Below the pieces are notes generated by a model that saw nothing but the letters and a program-made list of their open reading frames with translations, did not search any database and had not been told where the DNA came from. Positions 1-6,136 of a DNA stretch of 11,980 nt are shown here, one piece after another; positions within the stretch are counted from its first letter, which is position 1, and each line of letters begins with the position of its first letter. Source of the stretch: Alphaproteobacteria bacterium (GTDB lineage: Bacteria; Pseudomonadota; Alphaproteobacteria; UBA2136; UBA6156); the NCBI GenBank assembly GCA_027489415.1, contig JAIXZU010000102.1, positions 1 through 11,980 on the forward strand. Reading direction: 5' to 3'. The translations under genes and the position numbers were made by a program.

Positions 1-1355
1 ATAATCAGGTGGTCGGCACCCTTGTCTTCCTGCGGATACTGAACCATCCCCACACTCATCGTCACAGTCAGGCGCGTGCCATTATATTCAATCCCGAATG
101 CCTTGATGCGCTCAATCATGCGCTGCACTTTCTGCGCCGCACTCTCCACATCGATATTGTGCATGATGATACTAAACTCGTCCCCGCCGCGCCGTGCCAC
201 AATATCGGTGCTGCGCACGCTATCGCGCAGAATCTCCGCCACACCCAGCAAAATCCGGTCACCCGCCTCATGCCCGTGGGTGTCGTTCACCTCTTTAAAG
301 CGGTCAAGGTCAATGAACAGCACTGCTCCACTCGTTCCATGCCGCCGCGCCAGCACCACCGCACGGTCAAGCTCTTCTTTAACACGCGCCCCGTTTAATA
401 GCCCGGTCAAATGGTCGGTCGTCGCCAGCCGGAACACATGCTCGCGCTCCACCTTGCTCGCAGTCACATTGCTGGCCGCACCACGGTATCCCGTAAATTC
501 CTGCTGGGAATCAAACACCGGAATCCCCGAAAGCCGCAAGCACACGCGGTCACCGTTCTTGCTCTTGGTCCAGAATTCCAGCTCGCGGTAAGGCTGGCGG
601 CGCTCCACACGGTTCTGCACCAACTCGCGGCCACTGTCTTCTTCATTGGCATACAACAAGTTCAGTTGGTTCTGGCCAATCAGCTCTTCCGGGTCATACC
701 CCAGCACATTCGTCACCCCGGGGCTCACGTAACGGAAGACCCCCGCCACATCCGTCTCCCACAACCAGTCGGCACTGCTGCCCGCAAAGTCTTTAAAACG
801 CTGTTCGTTGCGCGCCAGTTCATCCAGCATTTTCTTGCGCTGGGAAATATCCCGCGCATGCAGCACCACACTGCGCACCACCCAGTCGCTGTCCGGCAGG
901 CCTTTGGCCACCAGCTCCACATCCACCCATCCACCGCTCACATGCGGCAACTTCACGCTGGCCTCAACCGTGCCGCCCTGCGCTACCACTTTTTTCAGAA
1001 TCTCACCTAGCTCCTCGCGGTTTTTTGGGTGAACCCACGTCGGCAAACGCACATCTCGCAATTCTTCGCGGCCAAACCCCAGCACACGCGTAAACGCCGC
1101 GTTCAGGTACTCCATCCGCCCGTCCACATCACAAATCGCAATCAAGTCATAGGCATTGTCGGCCATCAGGCGGAATCTCCGGCTCACATCTTCCAACCGG
1201 CGCGTGCGCGTCTCAACGGCTTCGTTCAGGCGCTGTTTCAACTGGCGCTCAGCCCACCACCAACCGCCGCCCGCTACAATAATGCCACATCCAAGCCCCA
1301 TAAGGCCCCATGGCAGCCACCATACCTGTGCCAATTCCGCCAACATGGCTACCAT
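1..1355 (-). CDS. Membrane-anchored PAS-PAS-GGDEF diguanylate cyclase, C-terminus cut by window edge
   Basis: Reading the minus strand from ATG at 1355 gives 451 codons with no stop before the left edge. Residues 10-30 form one hydrophobic segment, followed by a short helical linker (35-60). Two PAS-type sensor regions follow, at about 60-175 and 185-300. The second has the typical WLWETD start and a PAC-like end (GYRGAASNVT). The GGDEF domain begins with TDHLTGLLN (313-321). It contains FIDLDRFKEVND (347-358), the signature RRGGDEF with GGDEF at 390-394, and an RxxD inhibitory site (R381, D384) exactly five residues before GGDEF. This predicts an active, product-inhibited enzyme making c-di-GMP from two GTP at the inner membrane, controlled by an unknown PAS signal. 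The end of the GGDEF domain, and any EAL domain after it, lie outside the window. An AAGGG sits 7 nt before the ATG, and an in-frame TAA at 1394 bounds the start. A second ATG three codons downstream (1346) is possible. Confidence 0.9.
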   Translation of the reverse strand, partial: MVAMLAELAQVWWLPWGLMGLGCGIIVAGGGWWWAERQLKQRLNEAVETRTRRLEDVSRRFRLMADNAYDLIAICDVDGRMEYLNAAFTRVLGFGREELRDVRLPTWVHPKNREELGEILKKVVAQGGTVEASVKLPHVSGGWVDVELVAKGLPDSDWVVRSVVLHARDISQRKKMLDELARNEQRFKDFAGSSADWLWETDVAGVFRYVSPGVTNVLGYDPEELIGQNQLNLLYANEEDSGRELVQNRVERRQPYRELEFWTKSKNGDRVCLRLSGIPVFDSQQEFTGYRGAASNVTASKVEREHVFRLATTDHLTGLLNGARVKEELDRAVVLARRHGTSGAVLFIDLDRFKEVNDTHGHEAGDRILLGVAEILRDSVRSTDIVARRGGDEFSIIMHNIDVESAAQKVQRMIERIKAFGIEYNGTRLTVTMSVGMVQYPQEDKGADHLI

Positions 1356-1364
1356 GAAGCACCC

Positions 1365-1377
1365 TTGTAATATACAA
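1365..1377. promoter_or_regulatory. 13-bp inverted repeat in divergent intergenic region
   Basis: TTGTA-ATA-TACAA is a perfect inverted repeat with 5-bp arms and a 3-nt centre. It lies in the 44-bp gap between the diguanylate cyclase start (1355, minus) and the small plus-strand ORF (1400). It could be a transcription-factor operator, or it could simply contain an AT-rich -10 element (TATACA or TACAAT) for the plus-strand ORF. It is too close to the cyclase ATG to serve as that gene's -10 while leaving a leader long enough for its ribosome binding site. No function is proven. Confidence 0.3.
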
Positions 1378-1399
1378 TCCGCGCAGCTAAATTAAGCAC

Positions 1400-1624
1400 A
1401 TGGATATCCGCGTCGCAGCCTACAACCCCTCCGTTACGGTCAGCACCGTAAGCCGTTCCACCAGTGCCGGTGCAACCGCAACCACAACCTATGTCCAGAA
1501 CGCCGCCCAGTCCGGCCCCGTTCAAGCCGTCAACAACGTTCCCCGCACCGGCAACCAGTTCGCCAGCGCAACGGAAGGCTACACGGACAGCGTCCGCGGC
1601 TCCCTCGTCAATATTCTGGCCTAA
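1400..1624 (+). CDS. Small hypothetical protein, 74 aa, unrecognised
   Basis: ATG at 1400 to TAA at 1624. The protein is rich in Thr, Ser, Ala, Val and Asn, has no membrane segment or signal peptide, and ends in RGSLVNILA. It is probably unstructured in the middle and cytoplasmic. I do not recognise a family. Support for a real gene is the codon choice: most third positions are C (GCC, ACC, AAC, GTC), the same pattern as the plus-strand kup gene. The overlapping minus-strand frame gives a low-complexity Gly/Cys-rich product. Against it, no clear Shine-Dalgarno sequence precedes the ATG and the ORF is short. It diverges from the diguanylate cyclase and converges on hflX. Confidence 0.55.
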   Translation: MDIRVAAYNPSVTVSTVSRSTSAGATATTTYVQNAAQSGPVQAVNNVPRTGNQFASATEGYTDSVRGSLVNILA

Positions 1625-1646
1625 GTTAAAATTCATTTTTGTTTTT

Positions 1647-1677
1647 CTGATCACTGATCACTTATTACTGATCACTA
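1647..1677. repeat. Heptamer array 1, four CTGATCA-type units followed by CTA
   Basis: Four consecutive 7-nt units: CTGATCA (1647), CTGATCA (1654), CTTATTA (1661, degenerate) and CTGATCA (1668). They are followed by CTA. The array lies between the convergent stops of the small ORF (1624) and hflX (1681). TGATCA is itself palindromic, so the array could fold weakly in either transcript. I see no GC-rich terminator hairpin here, although T-rich tracts precede it on the plus strand. The same architecture recurs at 6106 and 10863. Confidence 0.8.
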
Positions 1678-1680
1678 TTT

Positions 1681-2973
1681 CTAAGCTAAAGCGCGCCAAG
1701 CGGCTAGGTCACTGGCCCGCAACTTCACCACCAAAGTCCATGTTTCATCAACCAGGTGTTGTTCTGTAACATCGCCGTGGGCGTGCAGCCACGCCAGCCT
1801 GCGGCCGTCACTGGCCGCCACTTCAACCGTCACGGTTTCCCATCCGGCTTGCAGGTGGGTTCTTATGGCCTCCAGCAGCGTATCAATCCCCTGCCCTGAC
1901 ATCGCGGAAACACCCACACCATTACGCGGCACCAGCAGCCCGTCCGCCTTATCAATCTTGTTGTAAACATGAATGGTCCGCTTATCCGCCGCCCCAATCT
2001 GTCCCAGCACGTTCCTTACATCAGCGGCCTGAGCATCCATTTCAGGGTTGCTCACATCATGCACCTGCAACAGCAGGTCAGCCATCACCACTTCTTCCAG
2101 CGTGGCCTTGAAAGCCTCCACCAACTCGTGCGGAAGGTCGGCAATAAACCCAACCGTATCCACCAGCACCACCTCCAGCCCACCGGGCAGCTCCAGCTTG
2201 CGCATCAGCGGGTCAAGGGTCGCAAACAGCGCGTCGGCCATCAGCGTTCCGGCGTCCACCATTTTGTTGAACAACGTACTTTTCCCAGCGTTGGTATATC
2301 CCACCAGCGCCACGGTCGGCACATCCGCTTTTTGTCTGGCCATGCGCTGAAGCCCCCGCGTCTGCTGCACTTCCCGCAGTTCGGCCCGCACGCGCGCAAG
2401 GCGTGTTTTCAGTAAACTTTTGTCAATGTCCAGCTGGCGCTCACCCGGCCCACCGGCTTTTCCGGTTCCGCCGCGCTGGCGCTCAAGGTGGGTCCACAAC
2501 CGCACCAAACGGCTCTGCTGGTAAACCAATTGCGCCACTTCAACCTGCAATTGTCCGGCTTTGGTCCGCGCCCGCGCCGCAAAAATGTCTAAAATGACGC
2601 CCGTACGGTCAATCACCTTGGTGTTCAGCTCAACTTCAAGCTCACGCTGCTGGCGGGGGGAAAGCGGCGCATCCACAAACACCACTTCAAGCTTCAACTC
2701 GGCAACAAGGGCGGCAATCCGCTCCACAACACCACCCCCAATCAAGGTGGCAGGCGTAATCTTCGTCAGCTTCACGCCTTCGCTGTACACCACATCAATA
2801 TTCAGGGCTTGGGCAAGGTTAATCGCCTCGGCAACACGTTCTTCAAGGGTGCGCACACCCTTCGGGGCAAGCGTCAACCCTTCGTCATGGCTTGCTGCGT
2901 ATCCACGGGGGAAGTCAACGCCAATCACGGCGCCCTTGGGGGCAGCCAGCATTCGTTCAATTTTCGCTGGCAT
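1681..2973 (-). CDS. hflX: GTPase HflX
   Basis: A 430-aa protein, normal length for HflX. The N-terminal HflX domain (about 15-165) is followed by the glycine-rich linker GGTGKAGGPGERQLD (168-182), a helical hairpin (183-212) and the G domain. G-domain motifs are G1 GYTNAGKS (225-232), G3 DTVGF (272-276), G4 NKID (338-341) and G5 SAMSG (356-360). In the family, HflX binds the 50S subunit and splits stalled or stressed ribosomes using GTP; some members also have an RNA helicase-like activity. The ATG at 2973 is preceded by GAGGGGG about 4 nt upstream. It lies 36 bp downstream of hfq on the same strand, so co-transcription is likely. The stop is TAG at 1681, close to heptamer array 1. Codons prefer G at the third position, as in other minus-strand genes here. 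Confidence 0.97.
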   Translation of the reverse strand: MPAKIERMLAAPKGAVIGVDFPRGYAASHDEGLTLAPKGVRTLEERVAEAINLAQALNIDVVYSEGVKLTKITPATLIGGGVVERIAALVAELKLEVVFVDAPLSPRQQRELEVELNTKVIDRTGVILDIFAARARTKAGQLQVEVAQLVYQQSRLVRLWTHLERQRGGTGKAGGPGERQLDIDKSLLKTRLARVRAELREVQQTRGLQRMARQKADVPTVALVGYTNAGKSTLFNKMVDAGTLMADALFATLDPLMRKLELPGGLEVVLVDTVGFIADLPHELVEAFKATLEEVVMADLLLQVHDVSNPEMDAQAADVRNVLGQIGAADKRTIHVYNKIDKADGLLVPRNGVGVSAMSGQGIDTLLEAIRTHLQAGWETVTVEVAASDGRRLAWLHAHGDVTEQHLVDETWTLVVKLRASDLAAWRALA

Positions 2974-3009
2974 AAAACCCCCTCGGTATAGTCATAATTA
3001 AGTTATCGT

Positions 3010-3249
3010 TTATTCTCCGCCGCCCATCAGGTCATAAATACTGAATGCATCCTGCGGCATCACAGTGGCAATCGCATGCTTGAAAATCAGCTGCGTCACA
3101 CCGTCACGTGCCAGCGTCATCGCATCTTCGTCAACATAAGTAATGCTGCCGGAAAGCTTGACCCCGTTGGTCAAGAACACAGTCACCGGTGCATGGCCTT
3201 TTGCCAAATGCGCCAGGAACGAAGCCTGCAAACTTTTTTTAACCGCCAT
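3010..3249 (-). CDS. hfq: RNA chaperone Hfq, divergent proximal face
   Basis: A 79-aa protein with the Sm fold of Hfq: N-terminal helix (about 5-18), Sm1 with FLTNGVKLSGSITYVD (25-40) and Sm2 with IFKHAIATVMP (55-65), plus a short acidic/Gly tail. Hfq forms a hexamer that pairs small RNAs with mRNAs. Q8, K57 and H58 are kept, and so are the distal-face residues G29, K31, L32, Q53 and T62. Aligned by eye with E. coli and typical alphaproteobacterial Hfq, the usual D9 is A9, the F39-D-x-F42 motif reads V39-D-E-D42, and the Tyr of YKH is Phe. The start ATG at 3249 has GGAGAG 9 nt upstream. The gene is first in an hfq-hflX unit. Gene order and length make the identification firm despite the divergence. 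Confidence 0.94.
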   Translation of the reverse strand: MAVKKSLQASFLAHLAKGHAPVTVFLTNGVKLSGSITYVDEDAMTLARDGVTQLIFKHAIATVMPQDAFSIYDLMGGGE

Positions 3250-3258
3250 GGAATATGT

Positions 3259-3285
3259 CTCTCCATTTTTATTATTCTTATTATT
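3259..3285 (-). promoter_or_regulatory. hfq leader: seven A-A-N triplets abutting the Shine-Dalgarno sequence
   Basis: Read on the minus strand, positions 3285 to 3265 are AAT AAT AAG AAT AAT AAA AAT, directly followed by GGAGAG (3264-3259), the hfq ribosome binding site. Seven uninterrupted A-A-N triplets match the (A-R-N)n motif bound by the distal face of Gram-negative Hfq. Hfq binding here would cover the ribosome binding site, so the element may mediate Hfq autorepression, as known for E. coli hfq. The repeat is seen directly; the regulatory role is inferred. It could instead be a generic A-rich translation enhancer. Confidence 0.55.
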
Positions 3286-3326
3286 GGCGCCGCCGGATTT
3301 TTCCAGTCAGCATTTTTATTAACCAC

Positions 3327-3355
3327 ATTGTAAGGCATTCTCCGCCCAACACCAA
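3327..3355 (-). promoter_or_regulatory. Putative sigma-70-type promoter for hfq-hflX
   Basis: On the minus strand, TTGGTG (-35, 3355-3350) is separated by exactly 17 nt from TACAAT (-10, 3332-3327). The predicted start of transcription near 3320 gives an hfq leader of about 70 nt that includes the A-A-N repeat. The consensus match is good at -10 and moderate at -35. No equally good promoter was found for the divergent kup gene in the same 234-bp gap (3250-3483). Confidence 0.5.
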
Positions 3356-3483
3356 CCCTCTTCATGGCCTCGCCCGTTAAGTGCTCCATACCGGCACACC
3401 CAGCGTGACAATTACGCCATGCAAACCAACCGAAATACCACATCCACCTTCCCTAACCTCCCTGTCATGGCTAGTCTGCGTGC

Positions 3484-5370
3484 ATGAACACATCACCCAA
3501 CGCCCACAGTCACCACACCACCAAAACCGCCATGTTTATCGCCGCATTGGGCGTCGTGTTCGGGGATATCGGCACCTCCCCCCTCTACGCGCTGCGCGAA
3601 TCCTTCCACGCCGCGGGCCTCGCCGTAAACATTACCAATATCTACGGCATTCTCGCCGCCATCGCATGGTCACTCATTCTGGTCATTACCGTGAAATACG
3701 TCGGCATCGTCATGAGGGCGGACAACCGCGGCGAAGGCGGCATCCTCGCCCTCACCGCCCTGGCGATGGACCAATTCGCCACCCCCGCCCACCGCTTCCG
3801 CGTGCTGGTCATCGGCCTCCTCGGCGCCGCTTTGTTTTACGGGGACGCTCTCATCACCCCCTCCATCTCAGTCCTCAGCGCGGTGGAAGGCTTCAAACTC
3901 ATCACCCCCACATTCACACCTTATATCATCCCCATTTCGCTGGTCATTCTCATCAGCCTTTTCGCAGTGCAACGCTATGGCACGGAAACCATGGGCAAAT
4001 TCTTCGGCCCCATCATGCTCGTCTGGTTCGGCGTGATCGGGCTTATGGGGGTGAATCAAATCATTCTTAACCCCACCATCCTCCATGCCCTCAACCCTGT
4101 TTACGCTTACTATTTTGCCGTTGAACACCCCTTCATGGCCTTCCTCACCATGGGCGCCGTGGTGCTGGCGGTAACGGGCGGGGAAGCCCTGTACGCGGAC
4201 ATGGGCCACCTCGGCCGCCGCCCCATCCAGCGCGCATGGCTGTACCTCGTCGGCCCTGCCCTTATGCTGAATTACTTCGGCCAGGGCGCCCTGCTTCTCC
4301 ACACACCCGCCGCCCTCGCCAACCCGTTTTATTTAATGGTTCCGGAAGCCCTCCTCATCCCCATGGTCATCCTCGCCACACTGGCCACCATCATCGCGTC
4401 ACAGGCGGTCATCAGTGGTGCCTACAGCCTCACCCATCAGGCCATCCAACTGGGCTATCTGCCGCGTATGGAGGTCAAATACACCAACCCCCATAACGCC
4501 GGCCAAATCTATCTCCCTTTCCTGAATGGCCTTATGCTTCTGGCCGTCATCCTGCTGGTGCTCAGCTTCCGTAACTCGTCCAACCTCGCCGCCGCCTACG
4601 GTATCGCAGTCACGGGAACAATGATTCTCACCACACTCCTCGCCACCACCGTGCTCACCAAACGCAACCGCTGGCACCCTCTCTACGCAGGCATTTTCGC
4701 CGGAGTTTTCCTTACCATCGACGGCCTCTACCTCGGCGCCAACCTTCACAAACTCCCCGCAGGCGGCTGGTTCCCGCTCGCCCTCGGCGCCGCTATTTTC
4801 TTTATCATGTACACGTGGGTGGAAGGCCGCGCCATCAGCAAACAACTGGTCCAGAAACAAACCCCACCGCTGGAGGACTTCATCGCCGGGCTGGACGCCA
4901 CCCTCCCCCACATCCGCCACACCGCCGTGTTTTTAACATCCGACCTCAACCACGCGCCCCCCGCCCTCATCTACAACCTCACGCACAACGCGGTGCTGCA
5001 CACCCAAATCATCATCATGAAAATCTCCCGCGCCCGCATCCCACGCTATCCGGCGTCGGAACGCTTCTCGGTGCACCACCACCCGCATAACATCACCACA
5101 GTCATGGCCACATATGGGTTCCTGGAGCGCCCCAACGTGCCGCACCTCCTCACGCACGAACTCCCCCACCACGGCCTGAAAATCCAACACCCGCAGGCTA
5201 TCTCCTACTTCCTGAGCACCCACACCTACGTCCCCTCGCCGGAGCAAGCACTGAACCCCATCCAGGAGCCCATCTTCATCCTGCTGGACAAACTCGCCCA
5301 GTCCGCAGTGAGCTACTTCCACCTCCCCCGCAAACAGGTCATAGAAATCGGCAATCAAATCGACATCTAA
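3484..5370 (+). CDS. kup: KUP-family potassium uptake protein
   Basis: A 628-aa protein, about the length of E. coli Kup (622). The first transmembrane region carries the family signature GVVFGDIGTSPLY (23-35). Further conserved blocks are FYGDALITPSISVLSAVEG (118-136), VTGGEALYADMGHLGRRP (230-247), NYFGQGAL (263-270) and ITASQ-like IIASQAVISGAYS (303-315). About 12 hydrophobic segments span residues 17 to 447. A cytosolic C-terminal domain (450-628) ends in FHLPRKQVIEIGNQIDI, typical of the family. It imports K+ (Rb+, Cs+), probably with protons, across the inner membrane. ATG at 3484 keeps the normal length; no strong Shine-Dalgarno sequence is seen before it. The coding strand is very C-rich, unlike the G-rich minus-strand genes. 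It is transcribed opposite to its neighbours and splits the ntrYX-hfq order. Confidence 0.96.
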   Translation: MNTSPNAHSHHTTKTAMFIAALGVVFGDIGTSPLYALRESFHAAGLAVNITNIYGILAAIAWSLILVITVKYVGIVMRADNRGEGGILALTALAMDQFATPAHRFRVLVIGLLGAALFYGDALITPSISVLSAVEGFKLITPTFTPYIIPISLVILISLFAVQRYGTETMGKFFGPIMLVWFGVIGLMGVNQIILNPTILHALNPVYAYYFAVEHPFMAFLTMGAVVLAVTGGEALYADMGHLGRRPIQRAWLYLVGPALMLNYFGQGALLLHTPAALANPFYLMVPEALLIPMVILATLATIIASQAVISGAYSLTHQAIQLGYLPRMEVKYTNPHNAGQIYLPFLNGLMLLAVILLVLSFRNSSNLAAAYGIAVTGTMILTTLLATTVLTKRNRWHPLYAGIFAGVFLTIDGLYLGANLHKLPAGGWFPLALGAAIFFIMYTWVEGRAISKQLVQKQTPPLEDFIAGLDATLPHIRHTAVFLTSDLNHAPPALIYNLTHNAVLHTQIIIMKISRARIPRYPASERFSVHHHPHNITTVMATYGFLERPNVPHLLTHELPHHGLKIQHPQAISYFLSTHTYVPSPEQALNPIQEPIFILLDKLAQSAVSYFHLPRKQVIEIGNQIDI

Positions 5371-5418
5371 ATCCTATCCAAAAACCAGCGCGAAGCGCCA
5401 TCGCTCAGGCCGCCGCCA

Positions 5419-5523
5419 GCGCAAGCTACAAACGGTTCCTGAGTGCTTTTGGGGGAAGCGCCGAATACAAAACGAGTATTTCAGCTTCCCCCAAAAGTGC
5501 TCAGGGAGCGTTTTAGCCCGCGC
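5419..5523. repeat. Large imperfect inverted repeat (about 40 bp per arm) between kup and the NUDIX gene
   Basis: The left arm (5419-5459) and right arm (5484-5523) are inverted copies around a 24-nt loop. From the loop outward there are 14 perfect pairs (CTTTTGGGGGAAGC), two G-U wobbles, 6 pairs (CCTGAG), one wobble, one pair, one G/G mismatch, 5 pairs (AAACG), a one-base bulge, 4 pairs (GCTA), two A/C mismatches and 4 pairs (GCGC). The wobbles near the loop pair only in a plus-strand transcript, that is, the kup 3' end. The right arm contains the stop codon of the minus-strand NUDIX gene (5513-5515). It may end or protect transcripts of the two convergent genes, or be a remnant of a small palindromic mobile element. 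No strong U-tract follows, so it is not a classical terminator. Confidence 0.8.
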
Positions 5524-6058
5524 CCCTACTCAAAAAGTAACCGTCCGAATCAGCCCACTCCACCTTCCCATCCCCCACCACATTCCTATTCCGTGCATGC
5601 CAACTCCCCACACACGCAAAATGGCCATTACTGGTGAATATCCGCCCAATCCAAGCCTTATGGTCATGCATCACCCGCTCACTGGCCATCAGCTCCTCCA
5701 CGGTCAACCACCGCAACGTTCCGTCTTCCACGTCACTCTGAAACTCACCCTCAACCCCATCCCCAACTAACAGATAAATCACCCCGCACCGGTTCCCCTC
5801 ATCGGTGTTGAAGTACGTATAACTCCCCCGCACCCGCAACCCCGTCACGCGCATCCCAGTCTCCTCAAAAAACTCTCGCGCCCCGCTCTCCACAATGTCT
5901 TCGCCTGCCTCAACCTTGCCACCGGGAGCCACAAACCACCCCGGCAAAAATTTCTTCGTCGCCGCCCGCTCCAACGTCAAAACCCGCCCATCCACAAAGG
6001 CATAAACAAGGGTCAGAACCCTCACATCCTCCCCGTCAAACCGCACATGCTCAACCAT
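5513..6058 (-). CDS. NUDIX hydrolase
   Basis: A 181-aa protein with a perfect Nudix box, G-x5-E-x7-R-E-F-F-E-E-T-G-M, at residues 47-69 (G47, E53, R61, E62, E65, E66, G68). The box follows a strand containing PGWFVAPGG. Such enzymes hydrolyse nucleoside diphosphates linked to another moiety; the glutamates bind Mg2+. The MutT/8-oxo-dGTP type is a reasonable guess from the small size and simple domain, but the substrate cannot be read from sequence. Residues after about 140 (SNGHFACVGSWHARNR and onward) form a C-terminal extension I do not recognise. ATG at 6058 has GAGGA 7 nt upstream. It lies downstream of ntrX but behind a terminator (6078-6104), so it may have its own promoter or be expressed by readthrough. 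Its stop codon lies in the right arm of the large hairpin. Confidence 0.92.
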   Translation of the reverse strand: MVEHVRFDGEDVRVLTLVYAFVDGRVLTLERAATKKFLPGWFVAPGGKVEAGEDIVESGAREFFEETGMRVTGLRVRGSYTYFNTDEGNRCGVIYLLVGDGVEGEFQSDVEDGTLRWLTVEELMASERVMHDHKAWIGRIFTSNGHFACVGSWHARNRNVVGDGKVEWADSDGYFLSRGAG

Positions 6059-6077
6059 CGCTCAATCCTCATTCATT

Positions 6078-6104
6078 AAAAAAGGCCCGTCAAACCAACG
6101 GGCC
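6078..6104 (-). terminator. Rho-independent terminator after ntrX
   Basis: On the minus strand, GGCCCGT, a 7-nt loop (TGGTTTG) and ACGGGCC form a perfect 7-bp stem, directly followed by six T. It lies 30 bp beyond the ntrX stop, with heptamer array 2 between them, and 20 bp before the NUDIX start. It should end the ntrY-ntrX transcript and uncouple the NUDIX gene. Confidence 0.85.
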
Positions 6105-6105
6105 C

Positions 6106-6136
6106 CTGATCACTGATTACTGATCACTGATCACTA
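6106..6136. repeat. Heptamer array 2, four CTGATCA-type units followed by CTA
   Basis: Units are CTGATCA (6106), CTGATTA (6113), CTGATCA (6120) and CTGATCA (6127), followed by CTAAAAA. The CTA (6134-6136) is the TAG stop codon of ntrX on the minus strand. The array fills the space between the ntrX stop and its terminator, so it would be transcribed as part of the ntrX 3' untranslated region. Confidence 0.85.

Noticed and set aside
411..1010. 199-aa open frame on the plus strand
   Set aside because: Antisense to the PAS-GGDEF gene, which has continuous reading and intact catalytic motifs on the minus strand.
1349..1654. 101-aa minus-strand frame opposite the small ORF
   Set aside because: Low-complexity Gly/Cys-rich product; it reads through heptamer array 1 and the divergent control region.
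1647..1677. CRISPR array or attachment site made of the heptamer repeats
   Set aside because: Units are 7 nt with no spacers, and no integrase or cas gene is present.
3183..3443. 86-aa minus-strand frame overlapping hfq and its leader
   Set aside because: It overlaps hfq in another frame, has no good ribosome binding site and runs through the hfq promoter region.
5371..5512. Insertion sequence with terminal inverted repeats
   Set aside because: The arms are separated by only 24 nt with no transposase; at most a small palindromic element or remnant.
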